64,000 nucleotides of DNA, from NCBI GenBank assembly GCA_937952305.1, contig CALFZO010000053.1, positions 161,587-225,586 on the forward strand, read 5' to 3'. Of this stretch, positions 1 through 7,142 are shown in pieces. A program made the translations under genes and the position numbers. Under the pieces are notes generated by a model, which saw nothing but the letters and a program-made list of their open reading frames with translations, was not told the DNA's origin and made no database searches. The stretch is from an uncultured Anaerolineales bacterium (GTDB lineage Bacteria > Chloroflexota > Anaerolineae > Anaerolineales > UBA6663). Every line of letters begins with the position of its first letter. Within the stretch, counting starts at the first letter, position 1.

Positions 1-173
1 AGCTTGTCAGATAAGGCCGTGACCTCCTCCAGAAGCTGGCGGGTCTCGGCGCAATACTCGCACTCCAGCGCGCCGCCCTCACCCTGTGTGAACAGCACCA
101 GGTTCACCGGGCCGCTCAGGTCGGCGAAGGCCGCGCGGATCTGCTTGCGAACGTCATCATTGAGCATGGGCAT
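1..173 (-). CDS. Glutaredoxin-like protein disulfide oxidoreductase, N-terminal fragment
   Basis: The minus strand reads MPMLNDDVRKQIRAAF and then LVLFTQGE, with a C-E-Y-C redox motif about residues 39-42. The gene runs off the window edge after about 57 codons. The thioredoxin-like strand followed by CxxC resembles the N-terminal half of two-domain protein disulfide oxidoreductases, which reduce or shuffle disulfides in the cytosol, but a single-domain glutaredoxin cannot be excluded. ATG 173 is chosen because GGAG lies 6 nt upstream; ATG 167 is the alternative. An ECF-type promoter copy lies about 40 nt upstream, linking it to the neighbouring sigma/anti-sigma pair. Confidence 0.65.
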   Translation of the reverse strand, partial: MPMLNDDVRKQIRAAFADLSGPVNLVLFTQGEGGALECEYCAETRQLLEEVTALSDK

Positions 174-215
174 GGGTCGCTCCAGTTCTTTAATCGGATT
201 GGCGTCTACACCCCC

Positions 216-244
216 TTAGATGCGCCGGCCCCGGCTCGGTGACA
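216..244 (-). promoter_or_regulatory. ECF-sigma-type promoter, copy 1 (disulfide oxidoreductase)
   Basis: On the minus strand TGTCAC (239-244) is separated by 15 nt from GCATCTAA (216-223). The same two elements recur at four other gene starts in this window. It lies about 40 nt upstream of the ATG at 173. Confidence 0.75.
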
Positions 245-303
245 AGACTAGTTAAACGAAAAACGGGCGAGCGACTCGCCCGTTCCGGCCAGGCCGGTGC
301 CGC

Positions 304-558
304 CTACGGCTTCGCCGTCAGGAACTCGGCCAGGTCCAGCGACTTATACAGGCGTTCGCGCGCGCTGGTGGTGAGCTGCGGCGCCGGCAGATCCCGGACC
401 AGGTGGACGGTCTTGCGCAAGGTATCCACCACCACACGGCAATTCTCGCAATCGGCCAGGTGGCGTTCGATCTCGGCGCACAGCCCGGCCGAGGCAGCGC
501 CGTCCAGGTAAAGCGACAGGTCGCCCAGCAGGTGCTGGCAGTCGTGCGCAGGGTGCAT
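304..558 (-). CDS. Zinc-binding anti-sigma factor (zf-HC2/ZAS type)
   Basis: This 84-residue soluble protein carries the H-x3-C-x2-C zinc anti-sigma motif (H33, C37, C40) plus C7, and no membrane segment. Family knowledge: ZAS anti-sigma factors bind their ECF sigma, and some (the RsrA type) release it when the zinc-cysteine centre is oxidised. The ATG abuts the sigma-factor stop codon (TGA directly followed by ATG), so the pair is co-translated. The soluble form and the thiol-redox neighbours favour a cytosolic thiol or zinc sensor; that is inference. Confidence 0.88.
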   Translation of the reverse strand: MHPAHDCQHLLGDLSLYLDGAASAGLCAEIERHLADCENCRVVVDTLRKTVHLVRDLPAPQLTTSARERLYKSLDLAEFLTAKP

Positions 559-1158
559 TCAGGCCTCCTTGCCGGCCGCGGCCATTTCAGAGAAGTAGCC
601 GGCCAGCCGTTCACGCAGCCACAGACGGGCGCGGTGCAGGCGCGTCTTCACGTTTTCCGGCGAGATGCCGAGCGCCTCAGCCGCCTGTTCGGTAGACAGA
701 TCCTCCAGCTCGCGCAGCACGAAGACGGCGCGCAGCTTCTCCGGCAGCGCCCGGATGGCGTGCTCCAGCTCGGCGCGCGCCTCGGCGCTCTCCAGGTCGC
801 GCTCCGGCAGACAACACCAGTCAAACAGCTCGCGCGGCGTGGCCAGGGTCTCGCCGTCGTCGCTGGGCAGTTCCACCGTCACGTTGAGCGGCTTGCGGCG
901 CAGCCGCATCAGCGCCGCGTTGTAGGCGATCCGGTAGAGCCAGGTGTTCAGGCCGGCCCGCCACTGGAAAGACCCGATAGCCCGGAAGGCGTTCAGGAAC
1001 GTCTCCTGCACCACGTCCTCGGCCTCCGCCTCGTCGTTCAGCAGGCGCAGCGCCAGCCGGTAGACGCCGGGCGAATGGAGCTCGACGCATTGCGCGCACG
1101 CCGACTTGTCGCCGGCCTGCAGCCGTTCCACCAGGGCCCGTTCGTCGATATCCGTCAT
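559..1158 (-). CDS. ECF RNA polymerase sigma factor
   Basis: This is a 199-residue group 4 sigma factor. Region 2 is visible (DVVQETFLNAF, then NTWLYRIAYN), and region 4 has LEDLSTEQAAEALGIS followed by VKTRLHRAR, the helix-turn-helix that reads the -35 element. The paired zinc anti-sigma gene follows immediately. A copy of the GCATCTAA promoter ends 3 nt before the ATG, which suggests autoregulation from a nearly leaderless transcript. It is the most likely reader of the five such promoters here. Apart from self-regulation, the targets are inferred from promoter similarity alone. Confidence 0.93.
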   Translation of the reverse strand: MTDIDERALVERLQAGDKSACAQCVELHSPGVYRLALRLLNDEAEAEDVVQETFLNAFRAIGSFQWRAGLNTWLYRIAYNAALMRLRRKPLNVTVELPSDDGETLATPRELFDWCCLPERDLESAEARAELEHAIRALPEKLRAVFVLRELEDLSTEQAAEALGISPENVKTRLHRARLWLRERLAGYFSEMAAAGKEA

Positions 1159-1161
1159 TGC

Positions 1162-1191
1162 TTAGATGCGGCCTCGCTTTCAAAGGTTTCA
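1162..1191 (-). promoter_or_regulatory. ECF-sigma-type promoter, copy 2 (sigma factor gene)
   Basis: TGAAAC (1186-1191, minus strand) is followed after 16 nt by GCATCTAA (1162-1169). The -10 element ends 3 nt before the sigma-factor ATG (1158), so transcription would start at or next to the start codon. Confidence 0.7.
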
Positions 1192-1231
1192 CCGAGCATT
1201 ATAGACGCGAAGCCTTCTGGCCGTTAAACAT

Positions 1232-1264
1232 GACGAGACGCGGCCGGAGCAGCCGCGTCTCGTC
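1232..1264 (-). terminator. Intrinsic terminator-like hairpin after the thioredoxin reductase gene
   Basis: A perfect 13-bp inverted repeat (1232-1244 with 1252-1264) has a 7-nt loop. It lies about 150 nt past the reductase stop on the minus strand. The minus-strand tail is only weakly T-rich (ATGTTTAA) and the plus-strand T run starts about 8 nt away, so termination is likely but not textbook. Confidence 0.45.
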
Positions 1265-1412
1265 GTCGCTCTTTTTCTTGGAGCCTCACGCCGGCCGCTC
1301 GATCAGAGGCACGGTGAAGGCAGCGCCTCCGCCCTGGCCGTCAGCCGGGCGTATTCGGCGGCGCGGACCTGCGCGTCCAGCCTGGGGTTCCAGCCCGCGC
1401 CAGACCGGGCGC

Positions 1413-2396
1413 CTACTTCGACCAGTCCACGGCCAGCTGCGCGCGGCCGTGCAGGTGCTTCTCCACGGCCATGCCGGCCACCGCGCCCTCGGCCGCCGCC
1501 ACCACGGCCTGCTTGACGTGGTTGCACAGCACATCGCCGACGGCGTACACGCCCGGCACCCCGGTCTGGTACTCGCGGTCCACCATCAGGCAGCCCGTCT
1601 CGCTGACCGCCAGCTGGCCCTGCAGGAAGTCCGTGATCGGCTTGCCACCCTGCAGATAAATAAACGCGCCCGTGACTGCCAGAGTCTGCTCAGCCTGGCC
1701 GCGCACGCCGAAGCGGACGGCTTCCACCCGGTCCTGGCCGAGCACCTCGCGCACGGTGGCGCCGTGGTAGACCGTCACCTTCGGGTGCGCCGACAGCTCA
1801 TGGATCAGGTGCTCGGGCGCCTTGATCTCGGGCGTCGGCGACAGGAAGTGGACGTGGCGCACGAAGCGGGTCAGGAACAGCGCTTCCTCCACGGCTTCGT
1901 CGCTGTTGCCGGCCACCAGCACCACCTGGTCGCGGAAGAACGCGGCGTCACAGGTGGCGCAGTAGGAAACGCCCCGGCCGAGCAGGCGGTCTTCGCCGGC
2001 CACCCGCTGGCCGCGCCCCATCGAGCCGGTGGCGATGACCACGGCGCGGGCCGTATACGTGGCGCTGTTGGCGTAGATGGTTTTGAGCTCGCCCTCCAGG
2101 TCCACGCCCTGGACCTTGTCCTGGGCGAAGACGGCGCCGAAGGCCTCGGCCTGTCCGCGCATCACCTGAAGCAGTTCCGCGCCGCCGATGGCCTGGGCGA
2201 GGCCGGGGTAGTTGGCGATCTTGGCCGTCAGGCCGAGCGCGCCGGCGGTCAGGCCCTTGTCGAGCACCAGGGTCTTGAGATCGGCGCGGGCCGTGTAGAT
2301 GGCGGCCGTGGCGCCGGCCGGGCCGCCGCCGATGATGACGACGTCGTAATGATTGTCGGAGTCGCCGCCCAGGGCGACGGGCATGTTCAGGGTCAT
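1413..2396 (-). CDS. Thioredoxin reductase-like FAD-dependent oxidoreductase
   Basis: The protein has 327 residues, the usual thioredoxin reductase length. It shows the FAD-binding GGGPAGATAA (residues 23-32), the redox pair C-A-T-C (C146, C149) and a C-terminal YAVGDV FAD motif. The second Rossmann fold reads VVLVAGNSDEAVEEA and then FVRHVHFLSP; the HRRxxxR motif that binds the NADPH phosphate is absent. The electron donor may therefore not be NADPH (some TrxR relatives use ferredoxin, NADH or an unknown donor). It has its own ECF-type promoter copy upstream and probably reduces thioredoxin-like partners of this region. Confidence 0.88.
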   Translation of the reverse strand: MTLNMPVALGGDSDNHYDVVIIGGGPAGATAAIYTARADLKTLVLDKGLTAGALGLTAKIANYPGLAQAIGGAELLQVMRGQAEAFGAVFAQDKVQGVDLEGELKTIYANSATYTARAVVIATGSMGRGQRVAGEDRLLGRGVSYCATCDAAFFRDQVVLVAGNSDEAVEEALFLTRFVRHVHFLSPTPEIKAPEHLIHELSAHPKVTVYHGATVREVLGQDRVEAVRFGVRGQAEQTLAVTGAFIYLQGGKPITDFLQGQLAVSETGCLMVDREYQTGVPGVYAVGDVLCNHVKQAVVAAAEGAVAGMAVEKHLHGRAQLAVDWSK

Positions 2397-2450
2397 CGCA
2401 TTTGCCTCGGCGAGAGCGCGGGGACAGGCCCACGCGCGGGTTCTGCAGCG

Positions 2451-2479
2451 TTAGATGCCGGACCGCCGAAAAAGTGACG
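2451..2479 (-). promoter_or_regulatory. ECF-sigma-type promoter, copy 3 (thioredoxin reductase)
   Basis: CGTCAC (2474-2479, minus strand), 15 nt spacer, GCATCTAA (2451-2458), about 55 nt before the reductase ATG at 2396. Its -35 element touches the terminator hairpin of the upstream rhodanese gene. Confidence 0.75.
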
Positions 2480-2501
2480 GCCGGGCAAACCTTGCCCGGC
2501 C
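2479..2501 (-). terminator. Terminator hairpin of the sulfur operon
   Basis: A 10-bp perfect stem (2479-2488 with 2492-2501) closes a 3-nt loop. On the minus strand it is followed by GTCAC and five T residues. It lies just past the membrane rhodanese gene and separates that operon from the reductase unit. Confidence 0.5.
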
Positions 2502-2537
2502 GCAGGGGAGTTCAGCTGACGAAGGTAGACCGGCCCG

Positions 2538-2990
2538 CTATGGCCCGGTGACGATGGGATAGCCGGCCGCCTGCCACTCCCGCACGCCGCCGGCCATGCT
2601 GGTGACCTGCGTGAAGCCGGCCTGCTGGAGGATGTCGCGGCCCTGCTGGCTGCGGTTGCCGGACCGGCAGACGACCACGACCTCCTGGTCACGCGGCACT
2701 TCATTCACGCGGTCGGCCAGTTGCCCCAGCGGGATCAGCGTGGCGCCCGGCACGTGGAATTCGTTCCACTCCGACGGCTCGCGCACGTCCAGGATAAAGG
2801 CGCCGGCCTCGCGCTTTTCATACGCCTGCGCCACCGAGATTTCGGCCGGCAGGCCGCTGGCCGACAACTGCCAGAAGAAGAACGCGCCGATGGCGATGAC
2901 GGCGACGGCGGCCAGGCCGGCCCACAGCCAGGTCCGGTTGGCGTTGGCCTGGCGCTGGGCCGCGCGGCGCGCGGATTTGTTCGTGCTCAT
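2538..2990 (-). CDS. Membrane-anchored rhodanese-domain sulfurtransferase
   Basis: The 150-residue protein has a basic N-terminus, one membrane segment (about residues 20-42, WLWAGLAAVAVIAIGAFFF) and a single rhodanese domain with the active-site loop C-R-S-G-N-R-S. The domain probably faces outward. Rhodaneses carry sulfane sulfur as a cysteine persulfide. ATG 2990 is preferred over 3032 because AGGAG lies 9 nt upstream. It is the last gene of the persulfide operon, 83 nt after the FmdB-like gene, and is followed by a hairpin terminator. Confidence 0.88.
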   Translation of the reverse strand: MSTNKSARRAAQRQANANRTWLWAGLAAVAVIAIGAFFFWQLSASGLPAEISVAQAYEKREAGAFILDVREPSEWNEFHVPGATLIPLGQLADRVNEVPRDQEVVVVCRSGNRSQQGRDILQQAGFTQVTSMAGGVREWQAAGYPIVTGP

Positions 2991-3073
2991 GCGGGGCTGC
3001 TCCTGTTGACGAAACTCACGGAAAGACGGCACTGAGTGCGGTCAGCGCACGGCTGACCTCAGCGGCGGAGGCC

Positions 3074-3277
3074 TCAGGTGCCGCCCGGCGCGCAGGCCGC
3101 GGCGCTGGCCGAGGCGCTGCCCCCGCCGCTGACCTTGGACGCAAACGTCGACAGTTTCTTCTTGACCTTGCGGCTGCCGCAGGTGGGGCAGACCACGTCC
3201 TTGACGGCCTCAGCATTGCGGACCAGCTCGTCGAATTCTTCATGACAACTGGGGCACTCAAATTCGTAGATTGGCAT
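3074..3277 (-). CDS. FmdB-type small zinc-ribbon protein
   Basis: This 67-residue protein starts MPIYEFECPSC and carries two CxxC knuckles (C8/C11 and C30/C33), the FmdB regulatory-protein zinc-ribbon pattern. A Ser/Ala/Gly-rich tail with one more cysteine follows. Family function is poorly defined (a putative regulator). It begins 5 nt after the DUF302 stop, inside the sulfur operon, so it may sense thiol or metal state; that is inference. Confidence 0.85.
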   Translation of the reverse strand: MPIYEFECPSCHEEFDELVRNAEAVKDVVCPTCGSRKVKKKLSTFASKVSGGGSASASAAACAPGGT

Positions 3278-3282
3278 GGCGT

Positions 3283-3687
3283 TTACTCCTGCAGGGCCTG
3301 GGCCACCCGCCCCAGCCGGGCGCGCGCTTCCGCCGCGATCGGCTCCAGCTCCGGCCGGCCGACAAAGCCCAGCATGCCAATCGGGTCGACCAGCGCGATT
3401 TCAGTGCCGCCGGCGGCCTCGGAGACCACCACGTTGCAGGGCAGCAGCAGGCCGACCTCGGGCGCCGCGGTCAGGGCGCGGTGGGCCAGCGGCGGGTTGC
3501 ACGCACCCAGGATCTTGTACTGGCGAAAGTCGACGTCGAGCTTCTTCTTTAGAGTGTCCTTGACGTCGATCTCGGTCAGCACGCCGAAGCCCTCCGCTTT
3601 GAGGGCCGCCGTCACGCGCTGGACGGCGGCGTCAAAGTCGTCTTTGACGTGCACGGTCATTCCTAAGCTTGTCTGTGTCATGGTCAT
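3283..3687 (-). CDS. DUF302 domain protein
   Basis: About 134 residues make up one DUF302 domain: a FDAAVQRVTAALKAEGFGVLTEIDVKDTL-type opening, GACNPPLAHRAL in the middle and LLLPCNVVV near the end. The function of DUF302 is unknown, though such proteins often accompany sulfur-oxidation genes. The ATG at 3687 is chosen because GGAGG lies 8 nt upstream; ATG 3681 is also possible. The two cysteines (GACN and LPCN) could bind sulfur or metal, which is speculative. Confidence 0.82.
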   Translation of the reverse strand: MTMTQTSLGMTVHVKDDFDAAVQRVTAALKAEGFGVLTEIDVKDTLKKKLDVDFRQYKILGACNPPLAHRALTAAPEVGLLLPCNVVVSEAAGGTEIALVDPIGMLGFVGRPELEPIAAEARARLGRVAQALQE

Positions 3688-3722
3688 GCCATCGTCCTCC
3701 AGTACAGGCCCACGGGCCAAGG

Positions 3723-5114
3723 TTACTTATCCAGCGGGAAGCCGCGGCGCAGCCAGCCCAGCGTGCCGCCGCGAATGTTGTAGACGGTCTTGAAGCCTTG
3801 CCGGCCGAGCAACGCCGCCGCGCTCTGGCTGCGGTTGCCGGTGGCGCAGATCACGGCCACGGGCGTCGCCGGGTCCAGCTCGCCGAGGCGCCCGGCCAGT
3901 TCGCCCAGCGGGATCGGCCGCGCGCCGGGCACATGGCCCTGGCGGAACTCCCACGGCTCGCGCACATCCACGACGGTCGGCCGCCGGCCGTCGCCTTTTT
4001 CCAGCAGCGCCTTGAGTTCGGGCGCTTCGATATCCTGCACGTCGCCGCTCGTGATCGGCAGGCCGTACGCCTGCCAGGTATCCAGGCTCTCGGCCAGGTA
4101 GCCGACGACGCTGTCATAGCCGACGCGCGCCAGCGCATACACGACGCGCGGGTAGTCGGCCGGGTCGGCCAGGAGCAGCACGATGGGCACCTCCGGCGGC
4201 AGGACAAAGCCGACGCGGTTGCTGAGCTGGTCGTCGAGTTCCAGGTGGGCGGCGCCGGGGACGTGGGCGCGGATGTAATCGGCCTGGGGGCGCAGGTCCA
4301 GCAGAGCGGCGCCGCGCTGGAAGTACGGGACGGCGGCCTGGATGGTGAGCGGCTTGGGGGCCACAGTGCCCAGCGGGCGCGGGCCGCGCCGGTTCATGGC
4401 CTTGATGCGCGTGTGGTTGCCGGGCTGCTCCGGCAGGTCGCTGGTGGCGTAGGCCACAAACTCGGTGAGGCCGCGCGGCGCCAGGGCCGGGTTATGCCGG
4501 CGCTCGAAGCCCAGGGTGGTGCTGCGCACCGAGCCGATGGACTTGCCGCACAGCGAGCCGGCGCCGTGGCCGGGGTAGATGATCAGGCTGTCCGCCAGCG
4601 GCAGCAGCTTGGCGAAGACGGTGTCGTGCAGGTCGGCGGCCAGGCCGCGCGCGGCCTCGGCGCCCACCAGGTCCGGCCGGCCGATGTCGCCCACAAACAG
4701 GGTGTCGCCGGTCAGCGCCATCCACGGCTCAGGCGCGCGCGTCAGGTCGGCGACCAGCAGCGTGATGCTCTCCGGCGTGTGGCCGGGCGTGTGCAGCACT
4801 TCCAGGCGCACGTTGCCGAGCGTCAGTGTCTCGCCGGCCTGGACGGGCTGGTGCGGAAAGGCGGCCCCGGCCTGAGCGTGCACGTAGATGTCGGCGCCGG
4901 TCAGCGCCTGCAAATCCAGGTTGCCGGAGACGTGGTCGGCGTGCAGGTGCGTCTCGACGATGTGCGTGATCTTCAGGCCGCGGGCCTGCGCCGCGGTCAG
5001 ATACTTCTGGACGTCGCGATCCGGGTCGACGACGGCGGCAACGCCGGCGCTTTCGCACCCCACCAGGTAAGACGCGCACCCCAAACCGTCCACGAAGAAT
5101 TGCTCGATGTACAT
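3723..5114 (-). CDS. CstB-like persulfide dioxygenase-rhodanese fusion
   Basis: The protein has 463 residues in three parts. Residues 1-245 are a metallo-beta-lactamase fold with THLHADH (H56, H58, D60, H61), H112, D137 and H183, the iron ligands of ETHE1-type persulfide dioxygenases. Residues about 262-355 form a rhodanese-like domain with no active-site cysteine. Residues about 365-463 form a rhodanese with C-A-T-G-N-R-S (C423). This order matches staphylococcal CstB, which oxidises low-molecular-weight persulfides and transfers sulfur to sulfite. ATG 5114 has GGAG 8 nt upstream; a GTG at 5132 overlapping the TSUP stop is the alternative. The neighbours (TSUP exporter, rhodaneses) support persulfide detoxification. 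Confidence 0.9.
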   Translation of the reverse strand: MYIEQFFVDGLGCASYLVGCESAGVAAVVDPDRDVQKYLTAAQARGLKITHIVETHLHADHVSGNLDLQALTGADIYVHAQAGAAFPHQPVQAGETLTLGNVRLEVLHTPGHTPESITLLVADLTRAPEPWMALTGDTLFVGDIGRPDLVGAEAARGLAADLHDTVFAKLLPLADSLIIYPGHGAGSLCGKSIGSVRSTTLGFERRHNPALAPRGLTEFVAYATSDLPEQPGNHTRIKAMNRRGPRPLGTVAPKPLTIQAAVPYFQRGAALLDLRPQADYIRAHVPGAAHLELDDQLSNRVGFVLPPEVPIVLLLADPADYPRVVYALARVGYDSVVGYLAESLDTWQAYGLPITSGDVQDIEAPELKALLEKGDGRRPTVVDVREPWEFRQGHVPGARPIPLGELAGRLGELDPATPVAVICATGNRSQSAAALLGRQGFKTVYNIRGGTLGWLRRGFPLDK

Positions 5115-5128
5115 GCGCGGTTCTCCAC

Positions 5129-5884
5129 TCACCTCAACTGCGGCAGATTGTCGTACAACAAGAATAACGCTAAAGCGCCTACCAAGACGGCAAAGCCTTT
5201 CCGCAGCTGCTCGGCCGGGAGCCGCCCGGCCAGGCGCGTCCCCGTGAACGTCCCCGCCAGCCCGGCCGCCACGAAAACCGTGGTCAGCGCCGGATCAAAG
5301 GCGCCGCCCAGATGGCCGAGCAGGCCGGCCAGGCTGTTCATGGCGATAACCATCAGCGACGTGCCGACGGCCTGCGCCATCGGCAGGCCCACCAGCATCA
5401 CCAACACCGGAACGATCAGGAAGCCGCCCCCCACCCCCAGCAACCCGGTCAGCAGACCGACGCCGGCGCCGCTGACCAGCACCACGGCCCAGTTGGTGGC
5501 GGCCGGCTCCGCCCGGCGCAGTTGCCAGGGCGAGAGCATCAAGCCGCTGATGACCAACATCAGGACGGCGAAGGTCACCAGCAGCCCGGCCGGAGAAAAC
5601 ACCCGCGAGAGGCCGGCCGCCAGATAGGCCGCCGCCATCCCCGCGCCGCCGAAGAGCACGGCCACCCGCCAGTTGAGCGTGCCCTGCGCGCGATGAAAGG
5701 ACGCGCCCAGCACACTGTTGGCGCCGACGATGGCCAGCGACGTGGCCACGGCCGCGCTGGGGGGTTGGCCCACCAGGTAGACCAGCGCCGGCACAGTCAG
5801 GATCGAGCCGCCGCCGCCCAGCATCCCCAGCGACAGGCCGATGCCGAAGCCGAGGGCCAGGTCCAGCAGCAGCGCCGGAGTCAC
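5129..5884 (-). CDS. TauE/SafE (TSUP) family sulfur-anion exporter
   Basis: About 251 residues form roughly eight hydrophobic segments with the duplicated TSUP signature: GIGLSLGMLGGGGSIL near the N-terminus and GLLTGLLGVGGGFLIVP in the second half. Members export sulfite, sulfoacetate or related anions. I use the GTG at 5884, which overlaps the rhodanese stop as GTGA, because the upstream in-frame sequence is only the rhodanese gene in another frame. Coupling to rhodanese and the CstB-like enzyme suggests it exports sulfite or thiosulfate made there. Confidence 0.9.
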   Translation of the reverse strand: MTPALLLDLALGFGIGLSLGMLGGGGSILTVPALVYLVGQPPSAAVATSLAIVGANSVLGASFHRAQGTLNWRVAVLFGGAGMAAAYLAAGLSRVFSPAGLLVTFAVLMLVISGLMLSPWQLRRAEPAATNWAVVLVSGAGVGLLTGLLGVGGGFLIVPVLVMLVGLPMAQAVGTSLMVIAMNSLAGLLGHLGGAFDPALTTVFVAAGLAGTFTGTRLAGRLPAEQLRKGFAVLVGALALFLLYDNLPQLR

Positions 5885-6234
5885 CGGGCCGCGCCCTTCT
5901 TCACAGGCAGACGGGCGGCCTGCCAGGCGTGCATGCCGCCGCGCACATTCACGGCCGGATAGCCGGCTTTGACCAACTGCCGGGCCGCCGAGCCGCTGCG
6001 GCTTCCGGACTGGCACACGCACAGGATCTCCCGCCCGGTGGGCAGTTCCCACATCCGCGCTCCCAGTTCATGCAGCGGGATCAGGGCCGCACCGGCGATA
6101 TGGCCGCCCTGATACTCCGACGGTTGACGCACATCCAGCAGGAACGGCGCCGGCCGGGCCTTGAGCCGGGCCTGGGCTTCTTCCACCGCGACGCTCGGCA
6201 CTGGCGGCCCGAACAGAAGTTTCAATAAGTCCAC
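5881..6234 (-). CDS. Single-domain rhodanese sulfurtransferase
   Basis: The 117-residue cytosolic rhodanese has FLLDVRQPSEYQGGHIAGA and the active-site loop C-Q-S-G-S-R-S. It is the first gene of the sulfur operon and overlaps the exporter gene by 4 nt. An ECF-type promoter copy lies 47 nt upstream of its ATG. It probably accepts or delivers sulfane sulfur for the dioxygenase-rhodanese downstream. Confidence 0.93.
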   Translation of the reverse strand: MDLLKLLFGPPVPSVAVEEAQARLKARPAPFLLDVRQPSEYQGGHIAGAALIPLHELGARMWELPTGREILCVCQSGSRSGSAARQLVKAGYPAVNVRGGMHAWQAARLPVKKGAAR

Positions 6235-6280
6235 GCTAGGCTCTCCGCTCGCTCAATCCAGATGGGCCAAAACCACACCG

Positions 6281-6309
6281 TTAGATGCCCTTGGTCAGCG
6301 AAAGTTACA
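6281..6309 (-). promoter_or_regulatory. ECF-sigma-type promoter, copy 4 (sulfur operon)
   Basis: TGTAAC (6304-6309, minus strand), 15-nt spacer, GCATCTAA (6281-6288), upstream of the rhodanese ATG at 6234. It would drive the whole rhodanese-TSUP-dioxygenase-DUF302-FmdB-rhodanese unit. Confidence 0.78.
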
Positions 6310-6391
6310 AGTTTGGTCGAGTTTTAGACGGAGCCGCCATGACGTAAGACCGCGCCGTTCTCGAAGCGGCGACTCCCGGAGGCGGCCCGCG

Positions 6392-6420
6392 TTGCTGTGG
6401 GCGGCGCTGGATGATACACT
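6392..6420 (+). promoter_or_regulatory. Housekeeping-type promoter of the second ECF sigma gene
   Basis: TTGCTG (6392-6397), 17-nt spacer, TACACT (6415-6420) with an upstream TG (extended -10). The predicted start site falls at about 6427-6430, on or beside the start codon, so the mRNA would be leaderless. Confidence 0.55.
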
Positions 6421-6429
6421 CAACGCTTG

Positions 6430-7071
6430 ATGCCTGGTCATGGGCTGCCGCCGGTCCGGGACGCTATGCTCGAAGACGGTCACCTTCCTCCCCCCTCCAG
6501 CAGTTCCACCGTGCCCGGCGATGAGCCGGACGACGGGGCTTTGTTGGCGCAGATCGAACGCGGGCAGCAGGCGGCGCTGGTGTCCTTGCACCGCCGCTAC
6601 GTCAATCTGGTCTACAGCCTGGCCGCGCGTGTGGTCGGCGAGGGGATGGCGGCGGAGGAAGTCACCCAGGATGTCTTCCTGAAGCTCTGGCGCCAGCCGC
6701 GCGCCTTCGATCCTGCCCGCGGACGCTTCTCCAGTTGGCTGCTGGCGGTGACCCGCCACGCCGCCATCGACCGCCTGCGCCAGGAGGGCCGGCGCCCGCC
6801 GGAGGCGCCGGCGGCGCGCGAGGATCAACCCGATCCGGCCGAGACCCGCCTGGGCCGCGACGACCGGCGCGAGATCGAGCAAAGCCAGCAACTGCGCCTG
6901 CTGCTGGAGGCGCTGCCGGCCGAACAGCGCGAGGCCATCCAGTGGGCGTACTATGGCGGCCTCTCGCAGCAGGAGATCGCCGACCAGCTGCGCCTGCCGC
7001 TCGGGACGGTTAAGACGCGCCTGCGCCTGGGCATGCAGAAGCTGCGGGCGTTGTGGCGCCGCGACGCCTGA
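6430..7071 (+). CDS. ECF RNA polymerase sigma factor (RskA-associated)
   Basis: About 213 residues. Region 2 shows EEVTQDVFLKLWRQP and FSSWLLAVTRHAAIDRLR; region 4 shows GGLSQQEIADQLRLPLGTVKT. This is a SigK-like ECF factor with an acidic/proline N-terminal stretch. ATG 6430 follows a TTG codon; there is no ribosome binding site, but the promoter places transcription start here. ATG 6466 is an alternative. The gene is followed after 71 nt by its membrane anti-sigma partner. Confidence 0.92.
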   Translation: MPGHGLPPVRDAMLEDGHLPPPSSSSTVPGDEPDDGALLAQIERGQQAALVSLHRRYVNLVYSLAARVVGEGMAAEEVTQDVFLKLWRQPRAFDPARGRFSSWLLAVTRHAAIDRLRQEGRRPPEAPAAREDQPDPAETRLGRDDRREIEQSQQLRLLLEALPAEQREAIQWAYYGGLSQQEIADQLRLPLGTVKTRLRLGMQKLRALWRRDA

Positions 7072-7142
7072 GCGCAAATCCAAAGGCCGCGCCCGCAGCG
7101 TTTAGTTATCGGGGCAGGTCACTCTTTTAGGTCAGACGAGCG

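Noticed and set aside
5115..5132. GTG start at 5132 for the CstB-like gene
   Set aside because: It overlaps the TSUP stop as GTGA, but GGAG at proper distance favours ATG 5114; kept as an alternative.
3669..5627. 652-codon plus-strand ORF opposite the CstB-like and TSUP genes
   Set aside because: It is antisense to well-supported genes, has His/Gln/Arg-rich low-complexity composition typical of GC-rich shadow frames, and shows no domain.
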